From positions 1,302,001 to 1,366,000 of the forward strand of contig OY730171.1 of the NCBI GenBank assembly GCA_963422465.1: a stretch of DNA of 64,000 bases, read 5' to 3'. The notes beneath the pieces were generated by a model. The model ran no database searches. It saw only the letters and a list, made by a program, of their open reading frames with translations, and was not told the origin of the DNA. The stretch is from Lichina pygmaea. Its lineage: Eukaryota; Ascomycota; Lichinomycetes; Lichinales; Lichinaceae. Positions 11,281 through 23,000 of this stretch are shown here, piece after piece. The first letter of the stretch is position 1; the number at the start of each line of letters is the position of its first letter. A program made the translations under genes and the position numbers.

Positions 11281-11867
11281 TGTTATGACCCAGGAGGAAC
11301 ACAGTCTTTATACTCACAGAAAGCAGCAGACAGGATACTGGACAGAAGTACCAGGCGGCATAACACGGAAAGCAGTCACGTGACTGGTGAGACTGACCAG
11401 GGGTTGCTTGCTGCAGCATACATATATGTGAGCAAAGTGAGCAGAGCTCACCCAGCTCACTGCAGCATGCATGAACAAGTGAGCAAAGTGAGCAGAGCTC
11501 ACCCAGCTCACTGCAGTATACATGAACAAGTGAGCAAAGTGAGCAGAGCTCACCCAGCTTGCTGCAGCATGCATAAACAGTGAGCAAAGTGAGCAGAGCT
11601 CACTGAGCTCACAGACTGAGCACTATATAGTCTGGTGATAGCTCTCTTATAGAACAATCATCTTCAACTCATGTTGTGATCCAGACAACTAGATCTACTT
11701 CAATACAATCCTTTTGTACAAAGCTATTGATCAGGTGTCACCACCACCACATTCCACCAAACCTCTTCACACTCCTTGACACTCCTCTTCTGCGAGAACC
11801 AACCTGCCTTCCACATCTCACCCTTAATCCTATACTTGGTTAGGATAGCACAGTACAGACCACAACA
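11281..11867 (+). repeat. 5' LTR of Gypsy-A2
   Basis: 587 bp, TGTTATGACC to CCACAACA. It contains tandem 51-bp units starting at 11429, 11480, 11531 and 11581, a TATA-like ctatatag at 11623-11630, and atcttcaa at 11660-11667, which pairs (one base short) with the primer site just inside the LTR. Confidence 0.93.
11429..11603 (+). repeat. tandem 51-bp repeat array in Gypsy-A LTR
   Basis: Four starts of a ~51-bp unit opening with tgagcaaagtgagcagagct. Each unit contains the inverted repeat GTGAGC-aga-GCTCAC. The 3' LTR of the same element has three starts (25936, 25987, 26037), which accounts exactly for the 51-bp difference in LTR length. Confidence 0.9.
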
Positions 11868-11869
11868 CT

Positions 11870-11877
11870 TTGAAGAC
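11870..11877 (+). promoter_or_regulatory. putative self-priming primer-binding site, Gypsy-A2
   Basis: ttgaagac begins 2 nt after the LTR end. Its complement gtcttcaa occurs in Gypsy-A LTRs about 36 nt after the TATA box (intact in A3; one transition in this copy). This fits Tf1/sushi-type self-priming by the mRNA 5' end; no tRNA 3' end match was seen. Confidence 0.65.
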
Positions 11878-11885
11878 CCTCAAGG

Positions 11886-13053
11886 ATGAGTACCTCAGGA
11901 GCAACCAACCCCAACTTCCCAGATGGAAAGATTAGTGTTGCCAAGCCAGACCTGTTCTACAGTGAAAGGAACAAGGTCAATGATTGGCTTATGCAACTTC
12001 AAGTCTACTTTCAATTCCAACCAGAGACAAGACTGCCTAAAGAAAAGTGGTCACTCTTCACAACCACTTACATAAGAGGCAATGCCTATTAATAGATTAA
12101 GCCTTATGTCAACAAACATCTCTCAGGAAACAGAGATCACAACAGTACATCAGAATAGATGATGAAATAGACACAATTCAAGGACAAGATCAAGAAGATC
12201 CTTGAACTATCTAACAAAGACAAAGTGGCTATACAAATAATCCAGCACATCAAGCAACAACCCTCAGCCGCAGAGTACACCACACAGTTCAAACAATACT
12301 CAGTACTGACTGACTAGGACAACAACACCCTGATGGTTATGTACTGACATAGACTTAAAGAAAACATGAAGAACAAAATCACCTTTGATGGACAAGCAGT
12401 CAACACACTGGACAAACTCATCGCACAAGTAATCAATATTGACAACAAACTATTCAAGCAAGTGATGGAGAAACACCATGACAGAGGATACAGCCACCCC
12501 GCATGGTATGTGAGTAACTATTACAAACTGTCTAACAAGGTACCACCACATAACCCATATGGCTACACACCCATGGAACTGGATGCAGTCCACCACAGAG
12601 GAAGATTCACAAAGTGAAGAAACAACAGAAAAGGGAAAGCACTAAAGTGCTATGCCTGTGGTAAGCTAGGCCACATGGTGAAAGACTGTTGTTCAAAGAA
12701 CAAGGTGCACTGACAGCAACTTAATACACTTGATGGAGACTGGAACATCATCAAGCCAGAGGACTCACCAGAAAAGATTCAGCTATCCCTCAAACAATAG
12801 GATGATTATGATCAGACACTTGAAGCAGCCCACCAACTGGCAACATCAGGAGGCAAGAACCTACCAGAACAGACAGGTGAGGACAAGGGACAGGAGCCCT
12901 TAACCACCTCTGATGGGGACTGAGACAAACCTGTTTCTATCAAAGAAGAAATACCACAAGGAAGCTATGCTTACAACATGGACCCACAAAACCTACAGCA
13001 TAGCAAACTACAGTGGAGGTTCTGCACAAAGTACTACTACACCTACCACAAAC
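11886..13053 (+). pseudogene. Gypsy-A2 gag
   Basis: Begins MSTSGATNPNFPDGKISVAK 18 nt after the LTR. A capsid-like retrotransposon gag region (WLMQLQVYFQFQPE) is followed by a spacer (MELDAVHHRGRF) and one CCHC knuckle (CYACGKLGHMVKDCC, about 12648-12695). The same layout is seen in A1 and A3. LINE-A copy 2 is inserted at 13054. A few breaks. Confidence 0.85.
13040..13053. repeat. target-site duplication, left, of LINE-A copy 2
   Basis: cacctaccacaaac, repeated at 15746-15759. Confidence 0.92.
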
Positions 13054-15571
13054 CTGGAAGCCAGAAAGGAACTGGAAAACACTGGACACAAACCTGGCAA
13101 AACAAGAGTGTAATAATTTGCAGCTGCCCTTCCACTTTCAAGATAAACATGAAGTGGATGAGTACTTGGAATATCTTAACCACTTTCTCCAAGAAATAGC
13201 AGACAGATGCACAGAACTCCAGAAGCAATCTAGCCACTCAGTCCCCTGGTGGAACCAAGAGATCCAAACTAAAGTTAAGCAGGAAAGAAGAATAAGAAGA
13301 CAAGTGCTCAGAGGACAGGCAAGCCAAGAAGAGCTAGAAGAAGCAACTAAGCTCAAGAAGAAAGCTGTCAGAGAAGGCAAACAGAACACCTTCAGAAAAC
13401 AAGTTCATGAGCTAGCCAGTTTCTCAAAATTCTGGAAGCTTGCAAAGTGGGGAAAATCAAAAGCTAACAAGACCCCTGATCTTCCTCTGGTCCCTGATCT
13501 GGAGACTCAAGAAGGACTAGCCAAAAGCTTTGAGGAGAAGACAAAATCTTTCTCAGCTCAATTCTTTCCAGAAGCATGTGTTCCAGAACCAAGTACAGAA
13601 AGTCACCAGAGTACCCCAGAGATCCAGCTTTCTCAGGAGGTTACCACTGAAGAAGTGGAGCAAATTCTGAACAAGAAGAAACCTTTTACAGCAGGAGGAA
13701 AAGACAAGCTGCCAAATGGATTTCTGAAAGCTCTGGGTCCCAAGTTCTGCCAAGCTATAGCTGTTCTCACATCAACATGCTGGAGACTGGAATACTTTCC
13801 AGAGAAATTCAAGAATGCAAAAACAGTCTGTCTAAGAAAACCTGGCAAGGGAATCTATAACCAAGCTAAAGCCTGGCGCCCTATAGCTCTGCTAAACACA
13901 ACTGGCAAGCTGATGGAAGCTATTACAGCAGCCAGACTAAGCAAGGTAGCAGAAGAGGCTAAACTCTTGCCAGAAATCCAGATGGGGTTCAGGAAAGGCA
14001 GATCAACTGAATCAGCACTTTTCCTTCTAACTTCCCAAGTGGAAAAAGTCTGGAAAGAAGGCATGGTTGCATCTCTACTTTCTCTGGACATCTCAGGAGC
14101 ATATGACAGAGTTCTTCCAGAGATTCTTCAAAAGATTCTGGAGAGAAAAGGAATCCCTCTCTGGCTAACTTCTTGGATCTTCTCTTTCTGTACCAGACGT
14201 ACCACCACTCTAGTTTTTGATGACTCTGAGTCCTCTTCTATTCCTATTCACTGTGGAGTTCCCCAAGGTTCCCCTTTGTCTCCTATTCTTTTTCTATTCT
14301 ATATTTCTGAACTTCATGAGACTGTACATTCTCCTACTACTGGTGTTTCTGCTCTGGGATTTGCAGATGATACAAATCTGCTTGCATTTGGACACTCTCT
14401 TAAAAGCAACCTTCTGAAGTTGAAGAATACACATCTTAAATGTCTATCTTGGGCTGCAAGACATGGAATAGTCTTCTCTCCTGAGAAATATGAAATACTT
14501 CATTTTTCCAGAAGAAGATCAGACAATCTGCAGCTCAAGCTTAGACTTGGGAATGTGATTCTAAAACCAAAAGAAGAAGTGCGAGTATTGGGAGTGTACC
14601 TGGATGCCAAACTCCACTGGCACAAACACCAGAGAATTATTCTTCAAAAAGCACAAAAAGCACTATCTTCTTTTTCTAGAACCTCTTACTCCACCTGGGG
14701 CTTTCCAGTTCTCACAGCACGCCTTGTGTACACTGCAATACTCAGATCTGTACTGAGCTATGCAGTGGGAATTTGGTTCAACCCACTCAGAAAATCCTCT
14801 AATATTTCCTCTCTTATCATATTCCAAAACAAATGTCTGAGACTTATTGGGGGTGCTTTCAAAGCCACTCCTTCTTTTTTATTAGAGAGTGAGCTTTTTC
14901 TTTTACCTCTAGATCTCTATTTTAAATTTCGCACAGCTTGTTTTCTATCTTCTATCCAAACCTCCTCTCTGAAAGACTTTCTTGACAGTACCTTTTCTAC
15001 TATTTCTTCCTATACTTCTTCACTGAGGAAACCTTTAAAGAAATGCTCAACTATCTCTCCTAATTGGAAGCTCACTTGGTTAAGTCAAATAACTACTAAC
15101 CAGGCTAGTTCAAAGAAAGAACTACAAATACTCTTTACTAAAGAGTGGGAAAACCAATGGAAGGAGAAGAAAAGAAAAGGCTATGCTGGATGGCAGGTGT
15201 TTTGCCAAAAACCTCACTACAACAACCTAAAGCTCTACAAAGAGCTACAGAAAGCTGAGGCAAGTCTACTACTGCAAACCAGAACTGGGAGAATTGGTCT
15301 AGCAAGTTTTCTTTTCAGAGCTGGAGTCCCTGACTTTCCTACCCCCCTATGCATGTGTGGTCAAGCAGAAGAGACAGTAAAGCATATCACCTCTTCATGC
15401 TCTCTCTACTCAAGTCAAAGACAACATGCTCTCTTTAACCCCCAAGATTTCACTACTATTATTTCAAACCCAGAGCTTCTACAGAAGTTTCTGTACTGGT
15501 TTATGTCTTTGAAAAGACTAAACCAATTTAATCTGGCTTTCAAACTTCACTATTCACACTCCAACATCTAG
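13054..15571 (+). CDS. LINE-A ORF2, 5'-truncated but open reverse transcriptase
   Basis: An open frame of about 839 codons from the LINE junction to TAG (the frame is open from 13013, reading in from Gypsy gag sequence). It contains the linker KVKQERRIRRQVLRGQ, then the RT with LPNGFLKALGPKFCQA, GFRKGRSTESALFLLTSQ, LDISGAYDRVLPE, GVPQGSPLSPILFLFYISE and ALGFADDTNLLAF (near 14355-14395). The C-terminus has C-x-C-x7-H-x4-C in CMCGQAEETVKHITSSC (near 15350-15400). The endonuclease is absent through 5' truncation, so the copy is dead as a mobile unit even though its RT frame is intact. No RNase H domain is visible between RT and the C-terminal Cys/His motif. Confidence 0.9.
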
Positions 15572-15745
15572 AAGCTTTTCCTACCAGACACTACAAGATT
15601 TTCTTTTGCTACACTTTCTAGTCACCTCCCTGTCTTCAGTTTTTATTCCTTTAAAGGTTTTCTGAAGAAGTTCACTATTAGCTGGAAGATCTGCATGGCT
15701 GTAAAGCTACAAACAGTGTAAGAATCAAATCAAATCAAAATCAAA
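13054..15745 (+). mobile_element. LINE-A copy 2, 5'-truncated, young
   Basis: 2692 bp with a perfect 14-bp target duplication, starting inside ORF2 after the endonuclease (first residues WKPERNWKTLDTNL). The 3' UTR runs 15572-15725 and the tail is agaatcaaatcaaatcaaaa. It is inserted in Gypsy-A2 in sense orientation. Its RT frame has no stop, unlike all other LINE copies here. It is nearly identical over its 3' half to LINE-A copy 4 at 32458-33994. Confidence 0.94.
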
Positions 15746-15759
15746 CACCTACCACAAAC
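15746..15759. repeat. target-site duplication, right, of LINE-A copy 2
   Basis: Second copy of cacctaccacaaac; Gypsy-A2 resumes after it. Confidence 0.92.
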
Positions 15760-16092
15760 AGTTACAAGGATACAGAGGACATTCACTCTACCACACCACC
15801 TGCCACAAGTATTGGGTCAACTGCAAGAAGGATGCGTGTGAAATCTACCTTTGGGATAAACAACAACACACTGCATTCCCCGGGCACACACATGATTGGC
15901 ACGAACACCTCATGTTCCTACAACAAGGCAACAACAACAACTACTACATCAACAACTGGCAGTACTGCCTTAAGTCTGGATGTGACAAGCATCAGCAAGA
16001 CAAATTCATAAACAGATTCCTCAGAACTGACAGGAGTGGCTGGACCCATTGCCCAGTCAGTGGAAAAACACTTCAATCAGGAAAAGACTGAA
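15760..16092 (+). pseudogene. Gypsy-A2 Cys/His/Trp linker domain
   Basis: Lies between gag and protease. The frame shows a Cys- and His-rich lead (TTCHKYWVNCKKDACEIYLW), a His/Trp stretch (FPGHTHDWHEHLMF) and the core W-x2-C-x4-C-x2-H-x3-K at 15957-16004 (NNWQYCLKSGCDKHQQDK), ending shortly before the protease. This is the clearest family-A copy. The same spacing occurs in families A and B; from memory, similar W..C....C..H motifs exist in other fungal Gypsy polyproteins. Role unknown. Confidence 0.75.
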
Positions 16093-16471
16093 CTCCCTTG
16101 TCAAGGGGTGATATCAGGAGCTTAACAACATGACCCCTAGCAATGCAAAGCACCTGTGATTGCCTGTGTCACTACATGCCAACACACCAGTACAGACATA
16201 CACACTTGTTGACTCTGGAGCCAGTGGAAACTACATTTCAAGACAACTTTACAACACCCTCAGTACTGGAAGAAGATGCAAGTGGCAGCCCTACCAGCTC
16301 ACGATAGTAAATGGACAGACAGAGCTAGTCTGCTATAAGACACAGCCAATGGAAATAGCTACCAGACACCATACTGAAAGGATCCACCTTGATATTGTCA
16401 AGTTGGCCACTCAGGATATCTATTTGAGGATGCCTTGGCTAAAAAAGCACAACCCAGTTGTTAACTGGAGG

Positions 16472-16483
16472 ACAGGAGTACTC
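16472..16483. repeat. target-site duplication, left, of short LINE-A tail
   Basis: acaggagtactc, repeated at 16852-16863. Confidence 0.9.
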
Positions 16484-16851
16484 AAACATATCACCTCTTC
16501 ATGCTCTCTTTATTCAAGACAAAGACAACAAGTCTCTTTTAATCCCCAAGACTTCACCACTATTATTTCAAACCCAGAGCTACTACAGAGGTTCTTGTAC
16601 TGGTTTATGTCTTTGAAAAGACTAAACCAGTTTAATTTAGCTTTCAAACTCCACTATTCCCAATCCAATACCTAGATTCTCTTCTCTTACCAGAAACTTC
16701 AAGATTCCTTTTGTTACATTCCCTAGTCACACCCTGCCTTCAGTTTTTATCCCTTCAAAGGTTTTCTGAAGAAGCTCACTATTAGCTAGAAGATCTGCAT
16801 GGCTGTAAAGCTACTACCAGTGTAAGAATCAAATAAAAAAATAAAATAAAA
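16484..16851 (+). mobile_element. LINE-A 3' fragment, extreme 5' truncation
   Basis: A 368-bp insertion in Gypsy-A2 protease sequence with a 12-bp target duplication. It carries the last ~60 codons of ORF2 (16484-16675, KHITSSCSLYSRQRQQ to LHYSQSNT), the 3' UTR and an aatcaaataaaaaa-type tail. It matches LINE-A copy 5 (37590-37955) better than copies 1, 2 and 4, so it belongs to the second LINE-A subfamily. Confidence 0.92.
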
Positions 16852-16863
16852 ACAGGAGTACTC
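16852..16863. repeat. target-site duplication, right, of short LINE-A tail
   Basis: Second copy of acaggagtactc. Confidence 0.9.
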
Positions 16864-19789
16864 ATGTTTAGGAACTGCACTAACAACACAGCTTAGACCT
16901 GTTACCAGCCACAGAAGGTGTGGACAGATAAGGGAAGGAGTCCTCAGTGGAACCTCACTGACAGAAAGGATAACTCTCAAAAGAAGAGGTCTGCCTTGAC
17001 AGGCATACCCCAGAACCAGGTGGCCAAACAGTCAGAGATGAAGAGAGAGGAAGTTGTTAACTCTCTGGAGATCTCTGAAGAGTACTGACCTGGGTATGAT
17101 AACCTCTTTCAGGAAGAGACAACAACAGCAGTGTTGCCTAAGCACCAAACTTGGGATCATGAGATCAAGTTGCAACCAGAGACAGAGCCAGGATTTAGAC
17201 CAATTTACCAGTTATCAGAAAAAGAGCTCCAAGTACTTCGCAAGTACCTGGAGGAAAACCTGAAAAAGAGTTTCATTCAAGAATCTCAATCACCAGCAGG
17301 ATACCTGATACTATTTGCACCAAAGAAAGATGCAAGTCTTTGACTTTGTGTGGATTACAGGAAACTCAACAACATTACTATCAAAAACTGATATCTGTTG
17401 CCAAATGTGAACAAATTGCCAGACAGGATCAGCCAAGCTACAATCTTCACCAAGCTGGACTTGAAAGGAGCATACAACCTGATATGCATGAAAAAAGAAG
17501 AAGAATGGAAGACAGCTTCCAGAACCCAATACAGACACTACAAGTATCTGGTCATGCTATTCAGACTCACAAACACACCAGCAACATGTCAAGCCTTGAT
17601 CAACAATATTATCAGAGCACACCTGGACCAAACATCTATCACCTACTTGGACAACATTCTTGTCTACTCGAACACGCAACAGGAACATACTAAACATGTG
17701 AAGGATGTTCTACAATACCTACAAGAGGCAGAGCTCAAGCTCAACCCAAAGAAATGCAAGTTCAACAAACTGGAAGTTAAATTCCTCAGATACATCATAG
17801 GGATTGAAGGGATCAAGATTGACCCTGAGAAAATCAAAGTGATTCAGCAATAGCCAACACTGATATCAGTCAAGGAAGTATAAGCCTTTCTAGGATTTGC
17901 TAACTTCAACTGACAGTTTATTAAGAACTACTCACAGATGGCAACACCACTGACAGAACTCACAAAGAAGAACATGGAGTACTGGTGGACAGAGAAACAA
18001 CAAAAAGTATTCCAACAGCTCAAGGACACTTGCACCAAGAAACCAGTTCTCCTCAACTTCAAGACAGGCCAGCCAACATGAATCAAAACAGACACTTCAG
18101 ACCAGGCGGTGGGAGCATGTCTATGCCAACAGGCAGACAGCAAGTGGCACCCAGTTGCCTACTACTCACACAAAATGTCACAAGCAGAACAAAACTATGA
18201 TATCTATGATAAAGAGCTACTGGCAGTTGTCAATGCACTTGAACATTGGAGAGTGTATATGGAAAGTAGTTCTGAACTCACTATTCTCACAGACTACAAG
18301 AATCTGACAACATTCACAACAACAAAGAAGTTGAACAGACAACAAGTCAGATGGGCTGAACTCCTAGGGTAACACAAGTTCAAGATCTTGTACACCCCCA
18401 GACAAGACAATAGGAGAGCAGACACACTAAGCCAACAAAAAAACCACATGGAAGATGATGAACATCAAGGAACAATCTTACAGCAGGACAAGTAAGGAAA
18501 CCTGGTGCCTTAACCACAGATCAATAAGCTCACAGCAGAAGACACTGAAGAACTAATAAGGAACTACCACAATAATCCAGCACATAGTCACCCAGGAATC
18601 ACCAAGACCACAGACCTTATCCAACAGGCAGGGAACAATATCATCAACCTCTGACAACATGTCACAAACTACATCAGCAAGTGTCTACTATGCCAGAAAA
18701 ACAAACATGGAAGATATAAGCTATACAGAGAAGGACACCCGAACACAATACTAAGAGATCCTTGGGAAGATATATCAATGGACTTCATCACAAAGTTACC
18801 CAAGTCCAAAGACCCAGTCACCAGAATCACCTATGACTCAATTATGGTGATTGTGGAGAGATTCACAAAATACCTAATAGTGGTACTATTCAAGGAAACC
18901 CACACAGCAGAGCAGTTGGGACACCTCCTACTGGACAGATTAGTCAGGGACCACAGAGTTCTAATCATGGTCATTACTGACAGAGACAAACTCTTCACAT
19001 CTAACTACTGGAAAACAATCAGTGCAGCCATAGGAACAAAACCCAAGATGTCTACAGCCTATCACCCACGAACTGACAGCCAGACAGAGTGAGTAAACCA
19101 AGTCCTGGAGACTTATTTGCAGTATTACATCAACCAGACCCACAGCAATTGGGTACAATTATTACCAGTGGCACAGCTGGCAATCAACCAGCACAGATCA
19201 GACTCAACAAAGGAATCACTATTCTTTGCCAATTTTGGACAACACACAAACATCAGAATGCCAAGCAGAGCTTCACTAAACATGGAGAAAGCACTCCAAC
19301 ATGACAAGCTCCTACAACAAACACACACAATGATGAAGTATGACCTTTAAGAGACCTTGGAAAAAATGCAGTGTCAAATAGACAAAAAATCAAAAATGGC
19401 ACCTCAGCTAAAGAAGGGGGATAAAGTCTACCTCCTCACAAAAAATTGGAAAACAAAAAAGCCAAAGACAAAGAAACTTGACAATATCAAGGTCAGACTA
19501 TTTTCAGTCAAAGAGAAAACAGGACCAGTCAATGTCAAGATATGACTACCAAGGGATGCCAGAGTCTATCCAAACTTTCATATATTAATGATTGAACCAG
19601 CTGACCAGAGCACACCCTTGCAGGAAACATTTTATTATCAACCTGAAGAAGAAGAAGAGTTCGAAGTTGAACAGATCCTGGCTAGGAAAAGTCAGCAATA
19701 CCTTGTCAAGTGGAAAGGATACCCAGACTTGGAGAATACCTGGGAACCACTCAAGAACCTCGTGAACTGCCAGCTTCTTCTGCGACAGT

Positions 19790-19800
19790 TTTGGCAGGAG
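19790..19800. repeat. target-site duplication, left, of LINE-B copy 2
   Basis: tttggcaggag, repeated at 25341-25351. Confidence 0.9.
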
Positions 19801-20009
19801 TTTTATTTTATTTTATTTTTATTCTTACACTGATTTAGCTGTAGAGCCATGCAGAACTTCCAGGTACATGTTTGTTTCTCCAGAAAACCTTTGGAGGAAT
19901 AAAAACTGGAGCTTGGGAGAGACTAGGGAAAATCTTGTGGAATATGCAGTCGCTAAGGAAATTTGTACATGTAGCTATTTGTTAAAACAAACAGTTGACT
20001 TGGTAGAGC

Positions 20010-23000
20010 TTAGAAAGAGAGTTGGTGGGCTAGGTTGAACTGGTCAAGTCTTTTCAAAGACATAAACCAGAAAAGAAGTTTAGGAAGTAGCTTGGAGGAG
20101 AATAAGATAGATGGGAAATCTTGTAGAGGGAATTGGACTTGTTGTTTTTGGTTTGAAAATTTGTTACAGAAAAAAGTGATGTGTTGGGCTGTTTCTTCTC
20201 CAAAACCACATGTGCATAGAGGGGAGTTAAAGTCTGGAACATTTACTCTGAAAAGAAATCTGGCCAGTCCTATTCTTGCTGACAGAATTTGAAGAAATAG
20301 ACTAGACTCAGCTTTTCTCAAATCTTTGAAGATATTGAGGTTTTTCTTCTGTGGCCTTCTGGTGAACATGTCCCAAATAGCAGAACAATTTCCTCTGCTT
20401 ACCTGCCATCTGGCTTCCCATTCTTTGTGGAAAACCTCCTGTAGACTTTTCTTTGAGAAGTCTTGGTTAGTAGTTAGTTGTTCCAGCCAGACTGTTCTCC
20501 AGTTTAGAGAAATAGTTGTCAGAGACTTTGGTGTAGTTCTGAGAGAAGAAACATAGAGAGAAATTTGACTGTGTAGTTTGTGGAGAAGTGTAGAAGGAGA
20601 GTTGGGTAGTGTGTTTGAATAGAAAGATGAAAGAAAACATGCTGTTCTCAGCTTGAAGTATAAGTCTAGAGGGGGTAGAAATAGTTCTGATTCAAGTAGG
20701 AAAATAGGAGTGGCTTTAAAGACACTTCCTATAGTTCTTAAACATTTATTTTGGAAAGTAGATAATGAAATAATATTAGAGAGTTTCTTTTGGGGATTGA
20801 ACCAGACTCCTACTGCATAACTAAGAAGAGATCTTAGTATAGCAGTGTAGACATGACGTGCTGTTAGGACTGGTAGTCCCCAAGTAGAGTAGGTTGTTCT
20901 GGATAAAGCTGAGAAATATTTGGAGGCTTTCTGTGACATGATTTTTTGGTGTTTTTTCCAGACAAGTTTTGAGTCAAAGTAAAGTCCCAAGATGCGCACT
21001 TCTTCTTTTGGTTGAAAAACCACTTCTCCAAGTCTTAGACTGAGTTGAAGATTGTCTCTTCTTCTTCTAGAAAAATGGAGAAGTTCATACTTTTCAGGTG
21101 CAAACTTCATACCATGTTTTCTTGCCCAGTCCTGACATTTGGAATGTGTAGACTTCAACTTGAGAAGGTTGCTTTTCAAGGAGGAGGAGAATGCAAGAAG
21201 ATTAGTGTCATCTGCAAAACCAAGTGCTGAAACTCCTTTCTCAGGGGTGTGTACAGTATTGTGCAGTTCTGAGATATAGAAAAGAAATAGAATAGGAGAG
21301 AAAGGTGATCCTTGAGGGACTCCACAGTATATAGGGAACTGGGGGGATTCTGAGTCATCAAACACCAGAGAGGTAGTACGTGAAGTAGTGAAGGAAAAGA
21401 TCCAGAATACAAACCACTTAGGAATCATTCTCTTAATCAGGATCTTTCTGAGAACTTCTGGCAAGACTCTGTCATAGGCTCCAGAGATGTCTAGAGAGAG
21501 AAGACTAGCAACCATTCCTTCTTTCCAGATCTTTTCTACCTGGGAGGTCAGAAGAAAAAGTGCTGATTCTGTTGATCTTCCTTTTCTGAATCCTATCTGG
21601 ATTTCTGGCAAGAGATTTTCTTTCTCAGCTAGTTCACTTAGTCTTGCAGCTGCAATAGCTTCTATTAGCTTCCCAATTGTATTCAGGAGAGCTATAGGGC
21701 GCCATGCTTTTGCTTGACAGTAGGATCCCTTGCCAGGTTTCCTTAGGCAGATTGTCTTGGCTGACTTGTACCTGTCTGGAAAGTATTCCAGTCTCCAGCA
21801 AGCCTCCAAAACCTTAGCAATTCTTTTGTTGAAAGGGTCTCCCAGTGCTCTTAGAAATCCATTTGGTAGAGTATCTTGGCCTGGTGCTGAGAGAGGTTTT
21901 TTCTTCTTTAGAACCTCTTGTACTTCTTTCTTGGAGACTTCTTGGGATAGTTGCCATTCCTGGGTTTCTTCTGGCAGGTCCTGTTCCTCTGGCTCTGGCT
22001 GTAGGGGAAGAGGGAAGAATTGAGTCCTGAAAGCTTCTGTTTTCTCTTCAAAAGACTTTGCCAGCTGTCCTTGTTGTCCTATAAGTTCTGGGACTATTGG
22101 TAGGTCAGGAACTTTGCCAGCTTTTTCTTTTCCCTATTTGGTAATTCTCCAGTAGTCCTGGGTTTCTGCTAGCTGGTGGAGATGTGTTCTGAATGTCTTT
22201 CTTTTGGCTTGTCTGATCAGACTCTTTTTCTTTTTAGTTATCTCCTCTAGTCTGGTGGTTTCCTCTTGGCCTTGGAGTACTTTTCTTCTTACTTTTCTTT
22301 CCTCCTGGATTATTTCTTTGATTTCCTGGTTCCACCATGGTACTGCATACCTGGACTCTTTGCAAGGTTGGGTTGTCTTGTTTGCAATTTCTTGGAGAGT
22401 TTTGTCCAGTCTTTCCAGGTAATCATCCACTTCTTTCTTGCTAGTAAGAGATGGAATAGGTGGTCGGTTATCAGCTTCTTGTCTTGCTTGACTAGCATCC
22501 AGAGTTCTCCAGTTCTTTTTGTCTGTTCTGGTTTTTGTTGGAGTCTCCAGACTGAGAATTGTGTGCACTGGTCTGTGGTCTGACCCTGTGTGGAATCTCA
22601 TGTTAATTTGTGAGTAAATAAGAGAATTAAGTAAAGAACTTGAAATAAAAGAAAGATCAATTGCTGATGAAGGTGGTTCTAGAAGAGTTCTTGCTCTTGT
22701 TGGTGTGTAGGGAGCTATTGCCAGCTCTAGTCCCTATTTGTCTGTTAGGTTCTTGAAGGATAAGGCCAGTTCTGAGTATAGCTGGCTTGACTTTGACCAA
22801 CTTGGGTGGTGGAGATTTGAGTCTGTCAGGAGAATATGTTCACCCTCTTTTTGGATAGCTTGTTCCAGTAGGTCTAGAAGAGTCTGAGCTGACTCTCTAT
22901 AGTTCCTTTGGCTTGTGGGTGTGAAATAGAGGTTGTGGATCCAGAATGACTTTGTTTGAACTCTTATCTTCAAGGAGACTAGATCTTTACTCCAGAAAAT

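Larger units (their letters stand above)
16160..19800 (+). pseudogene. Gypsy-A2 pol (PR-RT-RH-IN-chromodomain)
   Basis: Protease 16160-16483 (LVDSGASGNYIS and MPWLKKHNPVVNW); a LINE tail interrupts at 16484-16851. RT about 17130-17900 (FTKLDLKGAYNLI and the active-site YLDNILVY). RNase H about 18050-18430 (YDIYDKELLAVVNALEHW). Integrase about 18450-19350 (MDFITKLPKSKD, VERFTKYLIVVLF, TAYHPRTDSQTE). Integrase tail and chromodomain about 19380-19800 (EVEQILARKSQQYLVKWKGY). LINE-B copy 2 is inserted just after the chromodomain. About ten to fifteen breaks. Confidence 0.9.

Noticed and set aside
11255-11587. Reading frame with repeated SELGELCSLCSLVHACC-type peptide
   Set aside because: It is a translation of the 51-bp LTR repeat units; similar frames appear at every family-A LTR. 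The 51-bp unit length leaves any frame open by chance.
11429-11603. CRISPR-like direct repeats
   Set aside because: Contiguous 51-bp units without spacers, inside a eukaryotic LTR.
13013-15571. Single 852-codon gene spanning Gypsy and LINE sequence
   Set aside because: The first 13-14 codons are Gypsy-A2 gag read out of context; the LINE starts at 13054 as shown by its target duplication.
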